64,000 nt of DNA from an uncultured Flavobacteriales bacterium (GTDB taxonomy: Bacteria; Bacteroidota; Bacteroidia; Flavobacteriales; Flavobacteriaceae): assembly GCA_913020155.1 (NCBI GenBank), contig CAJWBA010000007.1, positions 1 through 64,000 on the forward strand, written 5' to 3'. The translations under genes and the position numbers were made by a program. Of the stretch, positions 51,155 to 62,600 are shown piece by piece; position 1 is the stretch's first letter; each line of letters opens with the position of its first letter. The notes beneath the pieces were generated by a model that did no database searches, had not been told where the DNA came from, and saw only the letters and a list, made by a program, of their open reading frames with translations.

Positions 51155-51188
51155 AAAAAATCCTACAATCATGATTGTAGGATTTTTT
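51155..51188. terminator. Strong palindromic terminator (bidirectional form)
   Basis: AAAAAATCCTACAATCATGATTGTAGGATTTTTT is a perfect palindrome with A and T tails, lying 27 bp after the acyl-CoA dehydrogenase stop. It can terminate on either strand. Confidence 0.85.
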
Positions 51189-51195
51189 ATATTTG
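51188..51195 (+). promoter_or_regulatory. -7 promoter box of the M28 peptidase gene
   Basis: TATATTTG matches TAnnTTTG and begins on the last base of the upstream terminator. A TTG at the right spacing is not visible. Confidence 0.4.
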
Positions 51196-51229
51196 ACTAG
51201 ATTCATTAATAGCTCGTTAAATCATCCAA

Positions 51230-52588
51230 ATGAAAAAAATCAGTTTTCCAAATATTATATTTTGCCTTATTCTGTTTTGCAATAGCGATTTCATTCAGTC
51301 TCAAACCGAAGAAGATTTTTATCGTATAATTGATGATGTCTCATCAAACCGAATTGAACAGCATATCACCAAATTAGCTAATTTTGGAACGCGACACACA
51401 TTGAGCGATACATTGTCAGAAAGCAGAGGAATAGGAGCTGCTCGAAGATGGATTTTTGATCGTTTCCAAAAAATAGCTTTAAATTGTGAGGGGTGTATTG
51501 AAGTGAGCTATCAAAAAAATTATGTAAAAACCAATGGGAAAAGAATTGTAAAAGATGTGTGGATCAACAACGTTATTGCCATACAAAAAGGAAGTCGCTA
51601 TCCCAACCGCTTTATCATCATGAGTGGGGACATTGATTCTAGGGTTTCTGATCCTAACAATTATACAGATGATTCACCAGGTGCAAATGATAATGCAAGC
51701 GGGATGGCCGGAACCATTGAAGCAGCAAGGGTTTTGTCTAAATATACTTTTGAAAACAGTATTATTTATGCTGGTTTATCTGGAGAAGAACAAGGGCTTT
51801 TTGGTGGAAAAGGTCTCGCTTCTTATGCTAAAGAAAAAGGCTGGGTAATTATTGGGATTTTCAACAATGACATGATTGGAAACATCATGGGACTAGACGG
51901 AGTAATTGACAATAGGACTTTTCGGATTTTTTCAGAGCCCGTTTCCAATACAGAAACAGAAAGTGAAAGAAATAAAAGACGCTTCTATGGTGGAGAGGTA
52001 GATGGCATATCAAGACAACTTGCACGCTATGTGCACAAAACTGTGCAGTCCTTCATGCCCGAAATGAATCCTAAAATGATTTACCGTCTCGATCGATTTG
52101 GAAGAGGTGGTCACCACAGACCTTTCAATGATATGGGATTTGCAGGAATACGAATTATGGAAGCCCATGAGAATTACAACCAACAGCACCAAGATATTCG
52201 GATAGAAAATGGAATTAATTATGGAGATGTTTTAGAAACCGTAAATTTTGAGTATGCGAAAAAACTAACTGCCGTTAACGCTATTAATCTAGCAGCTATT
52301 GGCTGGTCTCCACCCTCGGTTTCCGAACTTTCAATTGGAGGGATTGTTGAAGCCTCTGTTAAGTTTAAGTGGCAAAAAGTATCTGGAGAAAACATAAAAG
52401 GATATAAAATTTATTGGAGAGATACTACTTCTCCTACTTGGGATCATGCTCGGTTTGTAGGTAATGTATCTGAAACTACATTGCAAGGTGTTGTAGTTGA
52501 TAATTTCTTTTTTGGCATTGCTACTGTGGGTAGTAACGGAATTGAAAGTCCAGTAGTTTTTCCCAATAAGATATTTAGAAAATACTAA
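51230..52588 (+). CDS. M28-family metallopeptidase, secreted
   Basis: A 452-aa exported zinc peptidase. A signal peptide (FPNIIFCLILFCNSDFIQSQ) precedes the M28 domain (about 70-345). Its ligands are the Asp in PGANDNASGMAGTIEAARVL, the Glu pair in LSGEEQGLFGGK, the Asp in FNNDMIGNIMG and the His in the RGGHHRPFNDMGF region. The usual His of the first ligand motif (HxD) is replaced by Asp (SGDIDSR), which I recall as typical of a subfamily in this phylum. Residues ~370-450 are a fibronectin-like domain (VKFKWQKVSGENIKGYKIYW). It probably acts as an extracellular aminopeptidase. Confidence 0.88.
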   Translation: MKKISFPNIIFCLILFCNSDFIQSQTEEDFYRIIDDVSSNRIEQHITKLANFGTRHTLSDTLSESRGIGAARRWIFDRFQKIALNCEGCIEVSYQKNYVKTNGKRIVKDVWINNVIAIQKGSRYPNRFIIMSGDIDSRVSDPNNYTDDSPGANDNASGMAGTIEAARVLSKYTFENSIIYAGLSGEEQGLFGGKGLASYAKEKGWVIIGIFNNDMIGNIMGLDGVIDNRTFRIFSEPVSNTETESERNKRRFYGGEVDGISRQLARYVHKTVQSFMPEMNPKMIYRLDRFGRGGHHRPFNDMGFAGIRIMEAHENYNQQHQDIRIENGINYGDVLETVNFEYAKKLTAVNAINLAAIGWSPPSVSELSIGGIVEASVKFKWQKVSGENIKGYKIYWRDTTSPTWDHARFVGNVSETTLQGVVVDNFFFGIATVGSNGIESPVVFPNKIFRKY

Positions 52589-52631
52589 TTATCTTATACA
52601 GTCGCTTGTATTTTCCATTTCCAAAGCATAA

Positions 52632-53648
52632 TTAGTAGTAGTTGTCAATCTGTAAGCGGTTGAATTGACCTCTTCTATTTCTTCTGTAAATAGAAAAGTC
52701 GAAAGTGATAAATAATTCAAACATGCTTGGAGAATATACAATACCTGGGGATTGAAAAGGAAAATTATATAAAAGACCAAAATCAAAATTCTCAACAGCC
52801 AGACCTATTGAAACTCCAATGTTATTTAGTGCAAAGGCATCGATTGATGTAGCTTGTTGACTGAGTCCAATTGAAAATTCACCTAGTTGAAAATCTTGAG
52901 AAAGATAAATCTTCAATGCATCTCCATATTTAGTAAAAGATCCATAAGCATATAAATATGAGTAACGAGGCAAGTACCTTCTTTCATAAGGATTCAAATC
53001 AAATTCATAAGCACCTTGAATAGAGACTTCAACCGGTTTTAAATCTTCAGTTTCTTTGTTATAAGAAGTATTAGGTTTATTTAAATGCTTAAAAGTCAAG
53101 CCAGCTAGAAACTGATCAGTATGTAAAATAAATGAAGCACCTAAATCGAAATAATTTACACTACTAATATTTGGAGCCAACGGATCCATTGTCTCGGGAT
53201 TTATAGAACCTGGTATGAGTAATTGATCTTCAAAAATTAGATTATCTGGGTTTACCGTCGAACTACCAAAACCTACTGTGACAGCTGGTAAAAAAAACGT
53301 GTTATTATCAAATTGAAGTTTATATACATAACTGAGATTAACTATATTAGTCGTTAAACCAGTGGTTTGAATTTTAAAGGAGTTAATGTCTATACCAAGA
53401 CTAAATCCCTGATTTTCGAAATTTGCCGATCCAAAGAAATACTTGTTATCCATCCTGTCGTATTCATTCAATTTCAACGAATTATATAAAACTCCCACTT
53501 TATTTAGACTATTAAACCCAAAATAACTTGGATTAGATTTTTGCATAAACTTGGAATGATTAACAATATAATCCTCTTGAGCATAAAGTAATCCTCCAAA
53601 ATGAAATGCAAAAAGAAAAATAATATATATTAATTTTATTTTAATCAT
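52632..53648 (-). CDS. PorP/SprF-family type IX secretion protein
   Basis: A 338-aa outer-membrane protein of the PorP/SprF family. After a signal peptide (LIYIIFLFAFHFGGLLYAQEDY) the segments VNHSKFMQKSNPSYFGFNSL and YLRRY-type beta-strands match the family of barrel proteins. PorP/SprF proteins partner individual large T9SS cargo, as SprF does for SprB. It abuts the giant cargo gene with no gap: the cargo's TAA is followed directly by this ATG on the same strand. It is therefore probably its dedicated secretion or attachment partner. Confidence 0.88.
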   Translation of the reverse strand: MIKIKLIYIIFLFAFHFGGLLYAQEDYIVNHSKFMQKSNPSYFGFNSLNKVGVLYNSLKLNEYDRMDNKYFFGSANFENQGFSLGIDINSFKIQTTGLTTNIVNLSYVYKLQFDNNTFFLPAVTVGFGSSTVNPDNLIFEDQLLIPGSINPETMDPLAPNISSVNYFDLGASFILHTDQFLAGLTFKHLNKPNTSYNKETEDLKPVEVSIQGAYEFDLNPYERRYLPRYSYLYAYGSFTKYGDALKIYLSQDFQLGEFSIGLSQQATSIDAFALNNIGVSIGLAVENFDFGLLYNFPFQSPGIVYSPSMFELFITFDFSIYRRNRRGQFNRLQIDNYY

Positions 53649-56600
53649 TTATCTTATAATAATAAAGGTTCCACTTTTCTCAACTCTTGTCACTTCGTCA
53701 AGAAGTAGACCAGAGGCGGTATAGATATAATAGGGTGAATCGTTGTCATTGCTTCCATCCCAACCTATTAATTCAAATCCTACAGGGTTACTTACATCTT
53801 GCTCAAAACCATAATCATTATATAAAACATTACCACGATAATCATAAACAGTAAATATCATATCACTAAACCCATTAAACAGGGGTTTAAAGTGACTATT
53901 CATAGTATCAGTACCACCAGGAGTGAATACATTGGGAGCCCTAATATTATAGCCTTTTCCTATTACAATTGGCATAGTTTCTTCCTCAGAGCAACCAATT
54001 GAATTAGAAATTCGTAAAGTTGCAAAATAAGTTCCAGATACTCCATAAACATGTCGAACTTGAGTAATACTTACCGCAGCAGATTCTACAATTAAAGGGG
54101 TTGAAGCATCTCCAAATATCCATTCTGATTTCACAAATGGATCAGTTGATGTATTCTCAAAAGTAACCTCTTCACGTGCCCCAATAACGCCATTAATTCC
54201 AAAAGCTGGAGCGTCATAAGTAAAGCTTGGTTCTCCTATTCCCCTACTGATTTCTACTTCAATCCAACAACCCTCTGCATTTACAATCTTGAGTTGAGCG
54301 GTTTCTACTGCATTGGTAATTCCAACTGACCAAGAACGATCACTCAACTGAATAACATCATTTCGGTTTATAAGAATATCATCATAGTAGAAATCTAGAA
54401 TTCCATCATTATTGTCATATATATCTATCTCTAATCTTCCTTGGGCTGTACCACAAAGATCATTATCAACAAATGGACCATCAATGACAAAAAGTTCCCT
54501 GTTTGGTGTTACCTGGATAATTTCTTCGTAGTATAAATAATCATTATTTAGGAAATTACCAGTTCCTTTACAAGCATCAGCCAATTTACTCATACTCTGT
54601 AAAATCATCTTATAGTTTCCAGGAACTAGATCTCGTAAATCAGCTTTACCGGTGAACTGTGATAGTGGACGATAGCCTGGATTAGTTGCTGCTGTGAGAG
54701 TAGTTGGATCCTCAATAAACCAAGTAATTTCAATAGGTAGTTGACCACCATCAATAGCAACACCAATTTGTCCATTAAGACCACCACTTGTGCAGTCAGG
54801 AGGTAGTGATTTAACTTTTAGACTTGAATCATCAGGATCTGTGAGATTACCTGTGATACTAAATGGTGTAACTTTGTCTTCAACTTCTATATCGATTGGG
54901 GTAGCGCCTGCAGCAGTATCACAGGAATCATAAGTACAATCATTTGAATCTGTTATTTTTACACAATAGCTACCAGGCTCGGCATCAAGAATATCTTTAG
55001 AAAAGAAAGTTTCTACTCCCCTTAAGTTATCTAATGGAGTGAAAGTCCATACCCATATGTAAGTTGGTAATCCAGTGTCAGTAAATGGTACACCACCAAC
55101 AGCGTCACCTATAATTGTACCACGTCCTGAACAAAGATCTGTTGTAATTCCTAAAGTATCCCCGGTATATTCTATTGGTAAATAGTCTAAAATATCAAAG
55201 AAGAATATTTCTGAGCATGCGACTAGGGTACTAGTTGCAGGAAGGGTTGGTGGAAATCTTTCTTCAACAGTAAGAGTATAACTGTCAGGCGGTAATAGAG
55301 GGTAACGATAGAGAAAATTTGGAAGTTTTGGATCAACTATTCCATCACCATTCATATCCAAAGCTGCAGGTATTGGAATTACAGCTCCAGTGTTCTGAGA
55401 TATTAAGGAAATATTAAAACTACTTGAAATTGAACCTCTTCTCAAGTTTGCATTAATTTTAAAACTTATGTCAGAGGTAAATGCGTTTCCATAATTATCA
55501 CAAAGAGCTGGTTTATTTTCAATTGTTTTGAAATTCACAATTTCAATTGAACTTTCCTGAAGAATAATTGGGGGATCAGTAGCTACAGTCCCTCCACAGT
55601 TTTGTGAGCGGGCGTCTGACACTTCTGCTCGATAAACCCCTTCTGGTAAATCAGATACTGTGGCATTACCATCCAGAGAAGGAATAAGTACAAATTCGAT
55701 GTTTGTTGTATCAGTAGAAGTAGTTATTCCACCAGTTGTTGAGCTAATTGTAGTTACTACCGGTTTCTTTTCAAACCATGAAATACTTAATGGTGGTACT
55801 ATATTTTCAATGTTTAAAACAATTCTACTAGTATCATTTCCGCAACCAACCGGTGTAACATCCCAACCAATATTAAGCGGGTTATCGTTTCCAATTACTT
55901 TAACTTCAAAATTAGGATCAGGTGTGGGTGTCAAAAGACATCCATTACCATCAGTAATATTATAATTATATATCCCCAGACCAGTCAATGGTATTGAAAC
56001 TGATTCATTAGGATTTGCTCCCCAAGCTTTGAAAATATTGGTACCATTCGAAGCTAGATAAACTCGAATCTGAACTTGTTGAGAATCTGCAAATGTATCA
56101 GGCCCAACTTCTCTAAAGGTTACACTTCCATCAGTTGGAACAGAACAATCAATATCTATTACATCTATTTCAAACTGCAGGTCTGGAATAACATTAAAAG
56201 TTATAGCAGTAATTTGAGAAGTTACAGAACATCCAAATGCGTCCTCTATAAGAACATTAGTAGCTATGGAGCTAATTAGAGAAGTATCAATATTGTCAAA
56301 CACCACTCTTCTATCTCCTGGCGTTAAAGAACTCTTAACTAAAGCACCTCCGTTCAATGTAACTCTGTAAGGACCTCTGTTTGGTGAACCTCCAACTACG
56401 TTAAACTCAACCAATCCGAAGTCTCCATTACAAATAGGATTATTTCTATTTCCTGTATTTTCAACAAGGAACATTGGGTCAGGGTTAATTACCTCAACTG
56501 TTTTTATCACCGAACAAGTATCTCCGTCTGGACCTGTATCTTGTAAATTGAAAGTATAAAGACCAGGTCCTCCGTCAGCAACAAGTATTGTGCCTCCAAT

Positions 56601-59600
56601 ATTACTGATAGTAGAAACAACTGGAACAACTGGAGTAATGGTGTAATTACTATTTCCACCACTGGCTATTAAAGTGAAGTTAGCATCTGTATCACCATTA
56701 CATGCCAAATTGTAAACAAAGTCTGCAGTACTTGAAGCAACACCGGTAGAGTTATCTACTAGGAATCCTACAACAACTGCATTTAGCTCTAGAACAGGGA
56801 ATCCACCCACCGTAAACGGACGTGTGTCAGAACAACCCAAAATTAAGTCCGTAACTGTTACAGTATATACATCTGGAGGTAGATTATAAATATTAGGACT
56901 TACTCCAATTATCCCGGCAGAGGACGTGCTTTGCCATTTGTATGAGAATACATTTGATCCTCCAGAAAATGCGCTTTGGAAAGTAGCACCTGTACCTCGA
57001 GTCAACTCAATACTACCATTTCCAACTGTTCCGGTTGCACAATAACTGTTGGTAACTCCTTCGTTTAGATCCCAATGATTAAAGCTCAATGAGGTTGGCA
57101 CTCTAAAAGCTTCACGAACTGCTACCGTACATGACTGATCGGTAACTTCAACGATGTAGTCATCACCAATGGCAAGTCCTGTATAGGTGTGTTCTCCTGG
57201 TTTTACTATTGGTGGCCCAATCTGAGCTCCATTATCATCCTCTAAAATAAAGGTGTAAGGAGGGGTGCCACCGGTCACAGTAACCTGTGCAGAACCAGAA
57301 CAAAGATTCACACCCACCACTAATTCTGGTGGTTCGGTTACAGTAATTACTGCAGATTGGTCGGAACAACCGTTGAGATCAACTGTAAGAGTATAATCAC
57401 CGGCTTTAAGATTAAATATACTTAGACTTGAACTTGTATAACCATTTGGTCCTTGCCAAAGGTAATTATAATTCAAAGCTCTATTTGCTTGGGTTGTAAC
57501 TAAGGTAGTACTCAAACTTGTAGTTTGAGTAATATCTACAGATGTATTTAGTGGAATTCCACCAATATCTGCTTCCAAAGATATCCCACCAACTATAGGT
57601 GTTGCTGTTACATAGGGTTCAACCACAGGACCTGAGATAACAACTCCATCATTAATTACTTTTGCAACCAGATTGTTAACTACAATTAAAGTTTCAGGGA
57701 TACCACTTCCATATGGATCAGCTTTTATAGTATACTCAAAGGTATTACCTGCTGAAGTTACTCGAATTATATCACCTATGGTTGTAGTACCTGAAAAAGA
57801 TATTTGATCTATTTGTTGAACACTCAACATACCACCTCTTATACGATTACTAAATCCAAGTGCTGCTTCACCTGGAATTATAATCGACCCATCTGATGCA
57901 TCAAAACAACTTACATTGGTTACATCATTTGTAAGTATGTAATTTGAATCGATCACAGGAGTTGGTATCACGCCAACACTACCTCTTAAAACAATAGAAG
58001 GAGAGCATTTGCCAGTGAATGTTACTATATATGGATAAATTGTAGTCCTTGTAATTACTACTGAAGGTATACCTCCTATTGTTAATCGATCAGTAAATCC
58101 ACCAAACGATACATTTACACCATTAGGTTGCCCGTTTGGCCAGGTAACAGCTGGAGGTCCTCCTGCTGCAGGATTATATATGTATTGAACATCTATTATT
58201 GGTGTTAAATTACAAACAGGAGTTTGAACTGCAGTTCCGGCAATTAAAACCAATTCAGGTTTTGGGGTAACTGTAATGGTTCCATTTGCAATAACTGGTG
58301 AACATCCAATTGTCGTTACAGTATAAATCCAAGGAGTTAATGTAGTTGAAGAAAGAGAAGCTGATGCCTGGGCAGTTCCTGATATCACAACTGTTTTTGA
58401 TGTAGTTATTGTATAAGCTATTCCGGGAGGTAGTCCCGTTACTATGGCACTTTCAGCTCCGTTCTTTAATTCATAAACAATATCTGTAAGACTCTCTGTT
58501 GTTGGTAAACCTCCCACACAAATTGTTGGAAAGTCTGATCCGGGAGCAGAAATTAAATCCAATACATCTTCGGGTTTAACCTCAATTCTACCAGTGAGAG
58601 TTATTTCGGGCAAACAATTACTATCACGTGTTATTATTTCGTATTCGAAAATTGTTGTTGTTGTTAGGGTTGCAGATGGACTTGGCTTTCCAGAAATAAT
58701 GTATTGTGTTCCTGAGAATACTCGTGATATTGACAACACTGGTCCAATGAGTGCCGGTGAAGGTGAAGTCCAGTTAAACGTAATACCCTCAGCTCCTCCT
58801 CCAAATTCGTAAATAATTGGCACTATATCTTGATCGACACAAACAGCACCTCCAAATCCAGTCTGATTTGCTGTTGTTGCAGTCGATATTAAGGTCAAAG
58901 TTGGAAGTGATTGAACCTCTATAGAACCATTTATGGTGGAGGTAGAACAACCACCGAATGTGGTAATCGTATAATTGTATGTAATTGTAGGAGAAACTAA
59001 TGATGTAGCTGAAACTGATGGCACCCCATTAATAATAATAGATGTAGCAGTCGAAGATGGTGAGATTCCAGGTGGGAGTCCACTAACAGTAGCTCCTGTT
59101 GTTCCTCCTCCAAATTCGTAAACTATCGGAAGAAAATTTGAAGTTTCTAGCTCTAAGGGGTTATTGTTGTCTCTAACACAAATCACCTGACTGTCTGTTG
59201 TTGGTGAGGAAACTAGAGTTAAAGTTTGATTAGGATTTATTTGAATACTACCTGTTAAAACAATTTCAGGGATACAATCACTTCCAAGAGTTTCAACTTG
59301 GTAGTTATAATAGGTGGTTTGCGTGACGTTAGTAGTTGGTATTCCAGAAAGAATAATTTGAGTTCCTGTATTAGTTTGAACAAATCCTGAACCAGCAAAT
59401 GACAGGGTATTTGAACCTACCCAAGAAAAATTCATTAATGTTGCTCCTCCACCCATTTCGTAAACAATAGTTTCCATTGGAGTACCATCACATATCGCAT
59501 TGATTCCAGTTTGATCTGCTGAGGTTACCGAACTTGTTAAGCTCAAGGTTGGTAGAGAGTGAACTTCTATAACACCTAAAGCTAGAGTATCTGAACATGT

Positions 59601-62600
59601 TCCGGTAGTTGAAATTATATAATTATAAATTACAGTTGGCGAAGCTATTGTGGTTGCTGAAGAATCGACAAATCCATTGATCAAAACTGTATTTGAGATT
59701 GTTCTGTTGTGAATTAAACCGGGTGGTAATCCTATAATGTTATAATTAGTTGCTCCACCACCCAATTGATACTCTATGGATACAAAACTTAATGTATTTG
59801 CAGTAGCTGGACTATCTTGATCGTTCACACAAATCGTTTGATTGTCAGAATTGACTGCTGATATGAGGTCAATCGTTTGATTTGGATTTATCTGAATACT
59901 TCCTGTTAAAATAATTTCAGGCTCACAATTACTTCCTACAGTTTCGATTTGATAATTATACATAGTGGTTTCTGTAACGTTGGTAGTTGGAGTTCCAGAA
60001 ATTACAAATTGGTTTGTACCAGATGATAAAGCAGTTACTCCAGATCCAGAGAGTGTATTTGAACCTAACCATGTGAAATTGACTTGAGTAGTAACTGGAA
60101 TTGTAGAACTGTGTTCGTAAATTATGGTTTTTATTGGCTGAGCATCACATATTGAATTTAAACCAACTTGATTAGCAGTAGTTGCTGTAGTTACTAAAGT
60201 TAATTCCGGTTGTGAAAATACAGTTATAGAACCCGATGCAGTAGCGGATGCACAACCTGCAGGGGTTGTTATTATCTGATAATTGTATGTGAAGGTTGGG
60301 GTAGGAATTGCCGTTGCAGTTCCTGAAAGAATAACTCTATTTAAGGCTGTGAAAGTTGGAGTTATTCCAGGTGGAAGTCCTGTAACTGTAGCACCCGTTG
60401 CTCCTCCTGATAATTGATATTCAATTGGATCGATTGCAAAAGTTACTGCCGGATTACCTCCAACACAAATTGATTGATTTTCAGCCCCTGAGGTTATTAT
60501 ATGTGAAATTTGATCCAAAGGAGTTATTGTTATTGTACCTGATATTGGAGAGGGAACAGCGTTACAGCCAAACAAGTTTCCTAATAAATTAATCTGATAA
60601 TTATAAACAGTAGTAGTTGTAACATTTTGATTTGGAGCCAATGGAGTTGAAATAGTTATTAACTGCGTTATTGAATTAAAATCAACATCTAACCAAGACG
60701 GTGTCGTTGGAGTAACTATTGCTATCGCAATGGCACCTACCGTTGAATAAACAATATCAGTCATTGTTTCGTCATCACAAATAACTTGATTTAAAACCCC
60801 AGATTGATAACTTGCCGTTGTTCTGGGTTGTACCGTTATTGTTCCGCTCACAGAGCTACTTCCTGTACAATTTGGCCCTGTTGTTATTAGTTCGTAAATG
60901 TATGGTCTTGGAGTGGCCAGGGTAATCGAGGGAGTTCCTGAAATTTCATAATATGCTGGTGGTGTAATGATTTGAGTATCACTTATATCAAGGAAGGTTG
61001 CATCGTCAGATGATATTATGTTAAATGCTATACCTGCATTAGCGTGTTGAATCTGAATTAGATTTGTACCAGCAGTATAAAGGACAGTGAATTGAGCAGC
61101 GGGTAATTGTGCGGTTAAAAATGTATTAATTTCTGCTGCTATTTGAATATTTGTCGCTGTATTTGGTGTTACATATGTATAAGGAGTATTGTTGATGTTA
61201 AAAATAAAGGTATCACTAACAGCAGTTGTATCTGCAACTCCTCTTAGAAAGTCAACTGTAAATTGAGATAGTTGAATTTGTTGGAAAAGATTTCCACTAA
61301 TTCCAGGAGGGAATGTACTTGATGCTGTTTCTCCCAGTCCAAATGCAGGGTTAAATACTTCAAATCGAATTGGAGCTAAAGGTTCTGATGAGCATACAAA
61401 AGGATTAAGGTTGGCTCCTGCTGCAGGAATTATGTCCGGTGTTGGCTCAACTTCAATTGAAATTTGTAAAACTGCATCTGCACAGTTTGCACCTATAGTA
61501 ACAAGGTTAACAACAAAAATTGTTGGAACAACAACAGTTTGACTGATTTGTCCTGTAATTTCAAACTGGTTTACTGTTCCGCTAGCAGACCCAGATAATA
61601 TTAGTCCGTTTGGTAATGGTGTAAGAGGATCTACTCTTAAAGTAAACGCATTAGTGATATCAAGAGTCAATAAAGTTGCAGGAGGTGTATAGGATGCCCC
61701 ATTACATATTGAATTTGCCCCAGTATTATTTGCAATCCCATTAACTATTGTTATCGATGCAGATTCCTCAATTTCAATAATACCAGTGGCACTTACAACC
61801 GCACAGTTAGCGGCAGGAGCTTGTGTTGTTATTACATAAGGGTATCGCCCTGCTGGAATACTATTTATAGGGGTGCCAGATATGGTTAGTGTTTTTTGTA
61901 ATGGTGTTGTTAGAGGTGGTGCGATATCAACTGAATTCCCTACCGGTGTTGATGGTGCTAAAATAAAAGAATCTCCTCTTTTCCCTGTACCACTTGGCTC
62001 TATAGATAATAAAGGAGAAGTATAAGTGGCTACAAAATTTGTAGTTCTTAAGTTAATGTCATCTCGTAATCCTTCACCAACAGTGTCTAAATCATTTCCT
62101 GGTCCGGTAGTAACGAAGTTATATGTAAGGTTATTTATTTGAATCGAATAAATTTGTCCAGCACTAAAAGCTGTACCTGTATTTGATAAGTTCAATGAAG
62201 TAGACTGGGGAGTAATATCCAATATAGGAATAATTCCTGTCGGAAGACCTGTAACAGTTACTGCATCTGCAGCTCCTCCTATTTCATAAGTAATTGAACT
62301 AATTGCAGTATTTCTACAAATTGATGTTGCTCCTATTTGAAGATTAGAATTAAAACCAGATGTTAAAACAATTGTAGGTGGACCTGGAACATTTATTACA
62401 TAATTTACTGTTGATCCTGGACAAAGAGCAGGCTCAACAGTAATGATTATGTTACCCGAAAATCCAGGCTCAAAGTCTAAGAATAAGTCGTTATTAGCCA
62501 GGGGAGTAAGTTGAAAAGTTACGGTATTAATAAATGTAGTTGAACTGACTAGTCCTACAGGGCTATTTACATACCAATTTACTTCCTGACTTGATCGTAA

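Noticed and set aside
52589-52795. 68-aa minus-strand ORF overlapping the PorP/SprF gene
   Set aside because: It is another frame of the PorP/SprF coding sequence and has no signal or domain.
56076-56279. 67-aa plus-strand ORF inside the giant adhesin gene
   Set aside because: A shadow on the opposite strand of a long repetitive coding sequence, with no recognisable domain.
57960-62400. Regular repeats considered as a CRISPR array
   Set aside because: The period is ~650 bp (or ~325 bp for single units) and lies in a coding frame; there are no 25-40 bp repeats with unique spacers.
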